6,538 bases of DNA from Roseiflexaceae bacterium. Its GTDB lineage: Bacteria; Chloroflexota; Chloroflexia; Chloroflexales; Roseiflexaceae. This document shows, in pieces, positions 1-5,505 of this stretch (position 1 is the stretch's first letter; each line of letters starts with the position of its first letter). The notes beneath the pieces were generated by a model. That model ran no database searches. It saw only the letters and a program-made list of their open reading frames with translations, and was not told the DNA's origin. The stretch spans positions 1 to 6,538 of the forward strand of contig JACMIM010000315.1 of the NCBI GenBank assembly GCA_014381165.1. The letters are read 5' to 3'. The position numbers were made by a program, and so were the translations under genes.

Positions 1-93
1 AAGCTTACCGCCCACACGTTGTGCATCTATCTCAATCGCTTGCGTGGCAACCCCGACTGGTTGCGGATCAAGCAATTGGTGTTTCCAACCTAG
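1..93 (+). CDS. C-terminal fragment of a transposase, probably IS982 family (5' end outside window)
   Basis: Reading from base 1 gives 30 codons and a TAG stop at 91-93. The peptide contains TAHTLCIYLNRLRGNPDWLR and ends KQLVFPT. The 'HTLCIYLNRL.G.P....IK.L.FP' pattern resembles the C-terminal tails of IS982-type transposases as I remember them; no catalytic residue is visible because the DDE domain would lie upstream. The fragment is cut by the window edge, so whether the element is intact cannot be judged. It converges on the TPR gene. The bases after the stop (94-110, TTTAACTAGCACAAGG-like) may belong to the right end of the insertion sequence, but the matching left end is not in view. The family call rests on a short tail, so it is moderate at best. 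Confidence 0.55.
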   Translation, partial: KLTAHTLCIYLNRLRGNPDWLRIKQLVFPT

Positions 94-127
94 GTTTAAC
101 TAGCACAAGGCCCTATTCGATGTGATC

Positions 128-161
128 ATCACGGAGGCGCACTATAGCTCGCCTCCGTGAT
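128..161. terminator. 12-bp perfect stem-loop, possible terminator after the transposase fragment
   Basis: ATCACGGAGGCG (128-139) pairs perfectly with CGCCTCCGTGAT (150-161) around a 10-base loop. The stem is GC-rich, but no run of T follows on either strand, so it is not a classical intrinsic terminator. It lies 34 bases past the transposase stop codon and could be a weak terminator or part of the insertion sequence's end. Confidence 0.4.
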
Positions 162-232
162 ACCCTCAATGGACGCTACTGATGTGATCGTTCTACCACA
201 AGCCGCTCTGCGTTGCACGCACAACATCACAA

Positions 233-284
233 TGAAAAGAGGGGATTCGTTGAGGGCCTCGCCTCAATGAATCCCCTCTTTTCA
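233..284. terminator. Strong bidirectional intrinsic terminator hairpin
   Basis: TGAAAAGAGGGGATTCGTTG continues to 255 and pairs with 262-284 over 23 bp, with a single G-T wobble (249/268) and a 6-base loop GCCTCG. The outer part of the stem has AAAA on the left and TTTT on the right, with a G-run and C-run inside, so a transcript from either direction meets a GC-rich stem followed by U's. It sits between two convergent genes, the transposase fragment on plus and the TPR gene on minus, which is where a shared terminator is expected. It could instead be a repeated palindromic element. Confidence 0.65.
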
Positions 285-293
285 CATAAGTAG

Positions 294-446
294 GACTTGC
301 GCAGTTGGCGACCTCAGCCTGCGGCAGCATGGAACAGCTATCTCTTGTTTCGTTTTTTGGTGTAAAGCACCAAAAACGAAACAAGAGGTAGCTGTTCCCT
401 TGACTGCTGCAGGAGAAATGAAATCTGTTGGACAACTGCATAACTC
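294..446. mobile_element. Candidate palindromic MITE
   Basis: The ends are imperfect inverted repeats: GACTTGCGCAGTTG (294-307) against the reverse complement of 433-446, GAGTTATGCAGTTG, with 11 of 14 positions matching. Inside are a near-perfect long palindrome (331-398) and a further GCAGCA/TGCTGC pair (324-329 with 405-410). About 153 bp, no coding capacity and terminal inverted repeats fit a non-autonomous element mobilised by a transposase encoded elsewhere. I see no convincing target-site duplication. The right end lies 9 bp from the stop codon of the TPR gene. The boundaries are estimates. Confidence 0.45.
331..398. repeat. Long perfect-type hairpin (31-bp stem) within the candidate MITE
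   Basis: Bases 331-357 pair with 372-398 over 27 bp, with one T-G wobble (341/388). After one bulged T (358), bases 359-362 pair with 368-371, closing a 5-base loop TAAAG. The stem contains a T-run on the left and an A-run on the right. Transcribed from the TPR gene it would form a very stable RNA structure about 58 bases past the stop codon, so it could serve as a terminator or as protection of the 3' end. Such a palindrome could also stall replication or attract hairpin nucleases. Confidence 0.75.
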
Positions 447-455
447 TTAATGAAA

Positions 456-1316
456 TTATGTTGTACGCCAATCTGGAGTTAGGTTGCCACCCTTAGTGGC
501 AGCCGCTTCTACATTTTGGGAGTGCTCGCGGACGCGCTCGGTTTGTCCTTGAGAAACGCGCAGTTCGCCAAGCATGCTGTGCAGTGCAGCCCGGCGTGGC
601 GCAGGGCAACCTGGCAAGATCGCTTCGACGCCACGCAGCACAAGCGCCGCCTCAGCGATCCGACGCTCGCTGAGGAGATATGCTGCTAGGGCACATTGCA
701 GGGCTACCTGCTCTTCCGCCCGCTTTGTGAAACCAAGACCGATGCGTAGAAGTTTTTCAGTGCCCGCGTTCGTTGTACCGCTTGCGCGTTCTGCTTCAGC
801 TAAACACAGGTATGCCTGAGCAAATTCAGGTGCGAGCATTAAGGCTTGTTTCGCTGAACGCGCTGCTTCAACCGGACGCCCCAATTCAATTAAAGCACTA
901 CTGAGTGCCACATGGAAGCTTGGCTGTGTAGGTAAAAGGCGGACTGCGCTGCGGAGTGCCTGCTCGGCCTGTTCTAGTGCGCCCTCGGCCATGAGAAGCG
1001 TACCCTGGAGCGCCAGTGTGTCAGCAGAGTAAGGGTAGAGAACCTGAGCTAGCCAAAGCAGTGCTTTAGCGTCGTCAAGACGACCCGCCGCGATCGCTAA
1101 CTGGGCTATCTGTAGAGCTAACGTGCGTATCGTGAAAACGGTGATCAGCAGCACGACTATTAGCGCAAGCGTAAGTGGCATACCAAGCGCAGGATACACA
1201 GCGAGAAGGACTACCAAGAGCGCTGCCTCAGGCACAATCAAAAGGCAGCGACCAAGCCAGTTAAGCATACCCGCAACTACGTTCAGCCGTGTAGTCGTGG
1301 AAGTGGGGTTGCTCAT
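456..1316 (-). CDS. Membrane-anchored TPR-repeat protein of unknown function
   Basis: A 286-residue protein. After a short N-terminus come two hydrophobic segments (about 24-44 and 47-70), predicted to form a membrane hairpin. Then come helical repeats of about 34 residues in regular register: roughly 64-97, 98-131, 132-165 and 166-199, with two more divergent ones at 200-237 and 238-269. Typical TPR positions are visible, for example GRLDDAKALL, GALEQAEQAL and GRPVEAARSA, each followed by a Leu-x-Pro type turn. TPR domains bind other proteins, so it is probably a scaffold or assembly factor at the membrane; no enzymatic motif is present. The start at 1316 has GAGGG eight bases upstream. It is co-directional with the importer operon but 75 bp away, with its own possible promoter, so a functional link is unproven. 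The stop codon (456-458) lies beside the candidate MITE. Confidence 0.8.
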   Translation of the reverse strand: MSNPTSTTTRLNVVAGMLNWLGRCLLIVPEAALLVVLLAVYPALGMPLTLALIVVLLITVFTIRTLALQIAQLAIAAGRLDDAKALLWLAQVLYPYSADTLALQGTLLMAEGALEQAEQALRSAVRLLPTQPSFHVALSSALIELGRPVEAARSAKQALMLAPEFAQAYLCLAEAERASGTTNAGTEKLLRIGLGFTKRAEEQVALQCALAAYLLSERRIAEAALVLRGVEAILPGCPAPRRAALHSMLGELRVSQGQTERVREHSQNVEAAATKGGNLTPDWRTT

Positions 1317-1350
1317 GAGTTATTCCCTCGTTATATTTGTAATCTCCTTT

Positions 1351-1356
1351 ATTATA
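1351..1356 (-). promoter_or_regulatory. Possible -10 box for the TPR gene
   Basis: The minus strand reads TATAAT here, inside an AT-rich stretch, 34 bases upstream of the TPR start codon; a transcript would begin near 1343-1345. No good -35 hexamer lies at the normal distance: TGACAC-like bases at about 1378-1383 are too far and TTGTCA at 1368-1373 is too close. An activator-dependent promoter or a chance match are both possible. Confidence 0.3.
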
Positions 1357-1366
1357 AAAGGAAGAT

Positions 1367-1383
1367 GTGACAACTAGTGTCAC
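1367..1383 (-). terminator. Small hairpin at the end of the importer operon, possible weak terminator
   Basis: GTGACA (1367-1372) pairs with TGTCAC (1378-1383) around a 5-base loop. It begins 8 bases past the stop codon of the second permease and on the minus strand is followed by ATCTTCCTTTT, a T-rich but broken tract. Six base pairs make only a weak terminator, so partial read-through into the TPR gene is likely. As a short dyad upstream of a TATAAT box it could also be an operator for that promoter. Confidence 0.35.
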
Positions 1384-1391
1384 GCCTTCTA

Positions 1392-2636
1392 CTATTTTTC
1401 ATATGGCTTTCCAACCGCCGCTGGGGCGCGTGTGCGGCCCACAACGCCGGCAAGCACTACGATCGTGATGATATATGGCAGCATTTGAATGAATTGCGGG
1501 GGTAGTGCGAAGTCGAAGCTTTGAATCTTTATTTGTAGGGCATCAGAAAAACTGAACAGCATCGCGCCACCAAGCGCACCAAAGGGCATCCAGTTGCCAA
1601 AGATCATTGCGGCCAGTGCGATAAAACCACGCCCGTTTGTCATGAGATCGTCGAAGTTGAACGTCGCTTCAAGCGAAAGCCACGCGCCTGCAAGGCCGGC
1701 AATCAAGCCTGCTAGGAACACGTTCATGTAGCGCATGCGAATCACATCTATGCCCATGGTGTCAGCCGCACGCGGGTTCTCGCCGATCGAGCGTGTGCGT
1801 AACCCCCACGGCGTTCGAAAGAGGAGCACGGTCAAAATCGGCACGAGCAGCAGCATTGCGTAGGCGATCGGCTGATGTGTGAACAGAATCGGGCCAAGAA
1901 TAGGAATTTGTGATAGTAGTGGGATTGGCAGAATTGGCAGTGATGCGCCGGTGTTGCCCTGTGCTTGAAGGGGAAGAATAATGGCCGTGCGCATAAATCC
2001 GGTAGCGCCGACAGCAAGAATATTGATCACGGTGCCGCTGATGATTTGGTCGGTCTTGAATCGAATCGACAGGAGTGCATGGAGCATCACGATCGCGCCG
2101 CCGGCGGCCATCGCGCCCAGGATGCCCACCCAAGGGTTGCCCGCTAACAGCGCGATAATAAAGCCAACGCATGCGCCAGTTAGCATAAGGCCTTCGATTG
2201 CGATGTTGACGATGCCGGAGCGCTCACAGAGGATACCCGCCATTGCCCCAAGCGCGATTGGTGTTGCGAGCCGTACCATGCGGGCGAACATGTCGACAAT
2301 ATCCACTCTGCGTTCGACGCTAGCCCAGATCAGAATTGTGAACATGGTTGCAAAAATAATCGAGCCAACATACCAGGGAATCAGTTGAGCCTGCTGGCGC
2401 AGCATTGTATAGATGCCGCCGACGATCAGGCCAAGTGAGATGATCAATACAGTGATCAGTGTGGGCAGTGGGATATCGAGAAGTGGCGGGTCGACTGGGC
2501 GTGCGCCAGGGTACGTAATGCGCAAGGTCGAGAATGCTTCCCACGGTACTTGTTGAGCAACAAGCCAGAAGAGCAGCGCGGCAAAAACAATTCCAACCAA
2601 GCCGACAACGCGGAAGCGATTAAAGAACGGCTTCAT
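1392..2636 (-). CDS. nupQ: BMP-family ABC importer, second permease (NupQ/YufQ-like)
   Basis: Integral membrane subunit that pairs with the first permease to form the translocation path of a nucleoside-type ABC importer. Signatures seen in the 414-residue product include ERSGIVNIAIEGLML (138-152), TDQIISGTVINILA (195-208), RTPWGLRTRSIGENPRAADT (274-293), which includes the likely cytoplasmic coupling loop, and GRGFIALAAMIFG (335-347). The family usually has about 300-320 residues. Here the conserved core begins only near residue 115 and is preceded by about 110 residues with three likely membrane helices (about 10-28, 58-79, 88-106). The start at 2636 follows GAGGA at four bases' distance and lies 11 bases after the first permease's stop, so coupled translation is likely. 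The gene ends the operon. Family assignment is secure; the exact ligand is not readable from sequence. Confidence 0.92.
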   Translation of the reverse strand: MKPFFNRFRVVGLVGIVFAALLFWLVAQQVPWEAFSTLRITYPGARPVDPPLLDIPLPTLITVLIISLGLIVGGIYTMLRQQAQLIPWYVGSIIFATMFTILIWASVERRVDIVDMFARMVRLATPIALGAMAGILCERSGIVNIAIEGLMLTGACVGFIIALLAGNPWVGILGAMAAGGAIVMLHALLSIRFKTDQIISGTVINILAVGATGFMRTAIILPLQAQGNTGASLPILPIPLLSQIPILGPILFTHQPIAYAMLLLVPILTVLLFRTPWGLRTRSIGENPRAADTMGIDVIRMRYMNVFLAGLIAGLAGAWLSLEATFNFDDLMTNGRGFIALAAMIFGNWMPFGALGGAMLFSFSDALQIKIQSFDFALPPQFIQMLPYIITIVVLAGVVGRTRAPAAVGKPYEK

Positions 2637-2647
2637 AATGTCCTCGA

Positions 2648-3763
2648 TTAGCTTCCCCAGCCACGGGTAAATACGGCCTGCTGGTCGCCGGTTTTTGGAA
2701 TGCGGTAGATCAGGCGAATAATATCTGGGGCTGCCACGAAAACAATCACGAGGGCCTGAATGATGTTAATGAGATTAATCGAGATACCACTTTGCAGCTG
2801 CATCAGGCCCGCGCCATTGCGCAACGCGCCCCAGAAGATCGCGGCGGGGATGATACCGATTGGGTTGCTTTTGGCGAGCAGTGCGACTGCGATGCTGTCG
2901 AAGCCATAGCCTGCCGAGAAGGATGCCTTGAGATTGCGCTCCACGCCCAGCACCGTGACAGCGCCAGCCAGTCCGGCGAGCGCGCCGCTCATCGACATAG
3001 CCAGCACGAAGTTACGGGTGATGCTGATGCCAGCATAGCGGGCCGCACCAGGATTTGCGCCGACAGTACCAATCTCGAAGCCAGTGGTGGTACGGTTGAG
3101 CAGCCAGTTGATGAAAAAGGCCATGATGACAGCGATAAGAAAACCAGCGTGGAGGCGATACTCAGGCCCAAGCAGCAGGGGCAGCTGCGCGCTTTCTAAG
3201 ATGTTGGGCGTGCGGGGCGCGCTGGCGTTTCGATCGCGCAATGGCCCTTTGATCAGGTAATCGGTTAGCCGGATGGCGATATAGTTCATCATGATCGTCA
3301 CGATGACCTCGTGTGCGCCAGTGCGTGCCCGCAGAAACCCAGGGATAGCGCCCCAGAACGCGCCGCCGAGCGCGCCGATCACGAGCGCCAACGGCAGATG
3401 AATAAATGTTGGCAACCCGGTGATTGCGAAGCCAGCAACTGCCGCCGAGATCGCACCCATCGCCAGCTGGCCTTCCGCGCCGATGTTGAACAAACCGCAC
3501 TTGAAGCCAACTGCCACTGCGAGACCCGCAAACATAAAGGGCGTCGCTTCGACGAGCGTGTTAGAAATGGCTTGCACGCCGCCAAAGGCACCACTGAACA
3601 AGCCAGTGTAGGCAGCAGCGACATTTGCTCCAGTGGCCCAAATGATACCAGCGCCGATCAGCAGCGCAGTGAAGATCGCCAGGATTGGCACGAGCACACT
3701 AAAAAATACGTTTCGCCAGTCGATTGCTGCGCGGGATGGTGTGGTAGCAGGCGCACGAGACAT
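2648..3763 (-). CDS. nupP: BMP-family ABC importer, first permease (NupP/YufP-like)
   Basis: Membrane subunit of the nucleoside-type importer, 371 residues from the start chosen here. Landmarks are FKCGLFNIGAEGQLAMGA (87-104), GAHEVIVTIMMNYIA (149-163), GFEIGTVGANPGAARYAGI (228-246), the likely loop that contacts the ATPase, and GYGFDSIAVALLAKSNPIGI (285-304). The first 15 residues are polar and the first helix spans about 18-42, followed by many hydrophobic segments. An upstream in-frame ATG at 3814 would add 17 residues, MPTHRSHPRHRFNREVA, and overlap the ATPase gene by 38 bases. I prefer 3763 because GAGAGG stands five bases before it, the gap to the ATPase stop is then 13 bases, and the length fits the family better. 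The second permease follows after 11 bases. Confidence 0.92.
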   Translation of the reverse strand: MSRAPATTPSRAAIDWRNVFFSVLVPILAIFTALLIGAGIIWATGANVAAAYTGLFSGAFGGVQAISNTLVEATPFMFAGLAVAVGFKCGLFNIGAEGQLAMGAISAAVAGFAITGLPTFIHLPLALVIGALGGAFWGAIPGFLRARTGAHEVIVTIMMNYIAIRLTDYLIKGPLRDRNASAPRTPNILESAQLPLLLGPEYRLHAGFLIAVIMAFFINWLLNRTTTGFEIGTVGANPGAARYAGISITRNFVLAMSMSGALAGLAGAVTVLGVERNLKASFSAGYGFDSIAVALLAKSNPIGIIPAAIFWGALRNGAGLMQLQSGISINLINIIQALVIVFVAAPDIIRLIYRIPKTGDQQAVFTRGWGS

Positions 3764-3768
3764 AGCAA

Positions 3769-3774
3769 CCTCTC
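3769..3774 (-). promoter_or_regulatory. Ribosome-binding site that decides the first permease's start
   Basis: The minus strand reads GAGAGG, five bases (TTGCT) before the ATG at 3763. It sits two bases downstream of the ATPase stop codon (3777-3779), so ribosomes finishing the ATPase would arrive on it. This argues against the longer frame starting at 3814. Confidence 0.7.
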
Positions 3775-3776
3775 GA

Positions 3777-5384
3777 TTAAACCGGTGCCTGGGGTGGCTC
3801 CGGTGCGTTGGCACCAGCGTCGGGGGATGCTGCGATGGCGAAATCTAGATCATCGGGCGCGGGCGTAACCGACTGCTGATTGGTTACGCCTGCCATCAGC
3901 AAGCCGAGACCTTCGCGCGTGGCCTGGACTGCTGGTAACATTGCGATGATTTTGCCTTTGAACATTACCGCGATGCGGTCGGCCAGGGCCAGAATTTCGT
4001 CGAGTTCAGCTGAAACAAGCAACACGCCGGTGCCTTCGTCGCGCTGGCGCACGATGCCTTTGTGGATAAATTCAATCGAGCCAACGTCGATGCCGCGGGT
4101 CGGCTGTGCGGCAATCAGGAGTTTGAGTGGCCGCGAAAACTCACGTGCGACGACCACCTTCTGCTGATTGCCACCAGAAAGCTTGCCGGCTGGTGTCTCG
4201 ATGCTCGGCGTGCGCACATCGAATTTTTCGACAAGTGTTGCGGCGTTCGTATTGATTGCAGCAGAATTCAACACCCATCCTTTGGCGAATGGGTCGTTAT
4301 AGTAGGTCGAGAGCACCATGTTGTCGGCAATCGAGTAGCTGGTCACCATGCCGTGGCGATGGCGGTCTTCGGGGATGTGACCCATGCCCGCTTCATACAG
4401 CACGCGCGAAGCAGTGTTCGTAACTTCCTTGCCAAGCAGTCGGACGCTGCCAGAAATGGCGCTGCGCAGCCCAGTAATCGCCTCAACCAGCTCGGATTGG
4501 CCGTTGCCCTGTACGCCGGCGATGCCCAGAACCTCGCCGGCGAATACCTCGAGCGAGAGTTGATCGACGGCGAGCGTACCACGATCGTCGATCACGGTAA
4601 GATATTGAACCGAAAGCACGACTTGGCCGGGGTGAGCCTGGCCCTTCTCGACCTTCAGTACCACCTCGCGGCCTACCATCATCGTGGCTAGTTGCGCTTC
4701 GGTGGCTGTTTGCGGATCGGCGCTGCCAACCACACGCCCGCGCCGCAGCACGGTAATACGGTCGGCGATCCGGCGCACTTCTTTCAATTTATGGCTGATA
4801 AAAATAATCGCTTTGCCCTGATCGCGCAGCGAGAAAATGACTTTGAAAAGGTCTTCGGCTTCCTGAGGAGTCAGCACTGCGGTCGGTTCATCCAGAATAA
4901 GAATATCGGCACCGCGATACAGCGCTTTGACGATCTCGACACGTTGCTGCACGCCTACCGGCAGGTCTTCGACAAGCGCGTCGGGCGGAATCGCCAGGCC
5001 GTACTGCTCTGAAAGATCGCGGATGCGCTTGCTGGCGGTCGCGCGGTCGAGCAATGGGCCGCGTGTAATCTCTTTGCCCAGCATGACATTTTCGGCTACC
5101 GTAACGGTTGGGATGAGCATGAAGTGCTGGTGAACCATGCCAAGTCCCCGGCTGATTGCGTCAAGGGGGCTGTGAAGGGCAACCTGTTCACCATTGATGA
5201 TGATTTCACCCTCATCTGGCTGATAAAGGCCATAGAGGATATTCATGAGCGTTGATTTACCGGCACCGTTTTCGCCAAGGAAGGCGTGAATTTCACCCGG
5301 CTCCAGCGTGAAGCTGACCTGATCATTGGCAAGCACGCCAGGGAAACGCTTGGTGATGTTGCGAACTTCGAGCACGGGGGGCAT
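3777..5384 (-). CDS. nupO: BMP-family ABC importer, tandem ATP-binding protein (NupO/YufO-like)
   Basis: Cytoplasmic energy-coupling subunit with two fused nucleotide-binding domains, 535 residues. Domain 1 (about 4-240) has Walker A GENGAGKST (37-45), Q-loop Gln86, the altered signature LPVGVQQRVEI (141-151), Walker B ILILDEPT (161-168) and H-loop His198. Domain 2 (about 255-500) has a Walker A lacking the lysine, GVQGNGQSEL (290-299), a proper signature LSGGNQQKV (402-410), and a Walker B in which both acids are lost, LLIAAQPTRG (422-431). This is the usual asymmetry of sugar/nucleoside tandem ATPases: only one composite site should hydrolyse ATP. Residues 500-535 form a Pro/Ala/Asp-rich tail, probably disordered. 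The start has AAGGTG four bases upstream (5389-5394). It follows the lipoprotein gene across a 121-base repeat-bearing spacer and precedes the first permease by 13 bases. Confidence 0.94.
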   Translation of the reverse strand: MPPVLEVRNITKRFPGVLANDQVSFTLEPGEIHAFLGENGAGKSTLMNILYGLYQPDEGEIIINGEQVALHSPLDAISRGLGMVHQHFMLIPTVTVAENVMLGKEITRGPLLDRATASKRIRDLSEQYGLAIPPDALVEDLPVGVQQRVEIVKALYRGADILILDEPTAVLTPQEAEDLFKVIFSLRDQGKAIIFISHKLKEVRRIADRITVLRRGRVVGSADPQTATEAQLATMMVGREVVLKVEKGQAHPGQVVLSVQYLTVIDDRGTLAVDQLSLEVFAGEVLGIAGVQGNGQSELVEAITGLRSAISGSVRLLGKEVTNTASRVLYEAGMGHIPEDRHRHGMVTSYSIADNMVLSTYYNDPFAKGWVLNSAAINTNAATLVEKFDVRTPSIETPAGKLSGGNQQKVVVAREFSRPLKLLIAAQPTRGIDVGSIEFIHKGIVRQRDEGTGVLLVSAELDEILALADRIAVMFKGKIIAMLPAVQATREGLGLLMAGVTNQQSVTPAPDDLDFAIAASPDAGANAPEPPQAPV

Positions 5385-5388
5385 AGAT

Positions 5389-5394
5389 CACCTT
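5389..5394 (-). promoter_or_regulatory. Ribosome-binding site of the ATPase gene, beside the repeat array
   Basis: The minus strand reads AAGGTG four bases before the ATG at 5384. It lies only three bases from the last heptamer repeat (5398), so structure in the repeat array could affect ribosome access, although the main stem (5414-5443 with 5470-5498) leaves this site unpaired. Confidence 0.6.
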
Positions 5395-5397
5395 GGG

Positions 5398-5446
5398 CTA
5401 GGGACTAGGGGCTAGGGACTAGGGACTAGGGGCTAGGAGTTAGGTA
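5398..5446. repeat. Tandem heptamer repeat array, seven units of CTAGGGA/CTAGGGG type
   Basis: Seven contiguous 7-base units run CTAGGGA, CTAGGGG, CTAGGGA, CTAGGGA, CTAGGGG, CTAGGAG, TTAGGTA, with the last two decayed. A second, inverted cluster of the same motif lies at 5471-5499. Short tandem heptamers of this general kind occur in intergenic DNA of some cyanobacteria (STRR elements) and, as I recall, of filamentous Chloroflexota. Such arrays change copy number by replication slippage. The array lies wholly in the spacer between the lipoprotein and ATPase genes and leaves both reading frames untouched. Confidence 0.85.
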
Positions 5447-5498
5447 GTTCCATCTTGTAGATCTTTGTGCTAACCCTAGCCCCTAGTTCCTAGCCCCT
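5414..5498 (-). promoter_or_regulatory. Long intercistronic hairpin between binding-protein and ATPase genes
   Basis: The heptamer array folds back on its inverted copy: 5414-5417 pairs with 5495-5498, 5419-5437 with 5475-5493 (19 bp, one wobble), then after a bulged A, 5439-5443 with 5470-5474. That is about 28 bp around a 26-base loop. In the minus-strand transcript the structure begins 7 bases past the lipoprotein stop codon. No U-run follows, so it is better suited to 3'-end protection or partial attenuation than to full termination. Many binding-protein operons use such structures to make more binding protein than membrane subunits; that role is inferred here. Confidence 0.6.
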
Positions 5499-5505
5499 TG
5501 CTTGA

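Larger units (their letters stand above)
94..455. other. Intergenic region rich in hairpins, no gene seen
   Basis: These 362 bases lie between the convergent transposase fragment and the TPR gene. No reading frame here looks like a real protein; the one open frame on the minus strand (471-193) runs through two perfect palindromes and has no recognisable sequence. The region holds three stem-loops (128-161, 233-284, 331-398), a candidate MITE (about 294-446) and a 9-base direct repeat GATGTGATC at 119-127 and 181-189. It looks like a landing zone for small mobile or repetitive DNA that also supplies transcription termination. Confidence 0.7.

Noticed and set aside
213..226. Small GTTG...CAAC inverted repeat
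   Set aside because: Only four base pairs, expected by chance.
193..471. Open frame of 92 codons on the minus strand across the left hairpins
   Set aside because: It runs through two long palindromes and the candidate MITE, overlaps the end of the TPR gene, and its peptide resembles no known family.
3764..3814. Longer N-terminus (17 extra residues) for the first permease
   Set aside because: It would overlap the ATPase gene by 38 bases; the ATG at 3763 has a well-spaced GAGAGG and gives normal operon spacing and length.
4062..4691. Plus-strand open frame of 209 codons inside the ATPase gene
   Set aside because: It lies opposite confidently identified ATPase motifs, and its own peptide has no recognisable domain.
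5398..5446. CRISPR array
   Set aside because: The units are seven bases and contiguous, with no spacers, so it is a simple tandem repeat.
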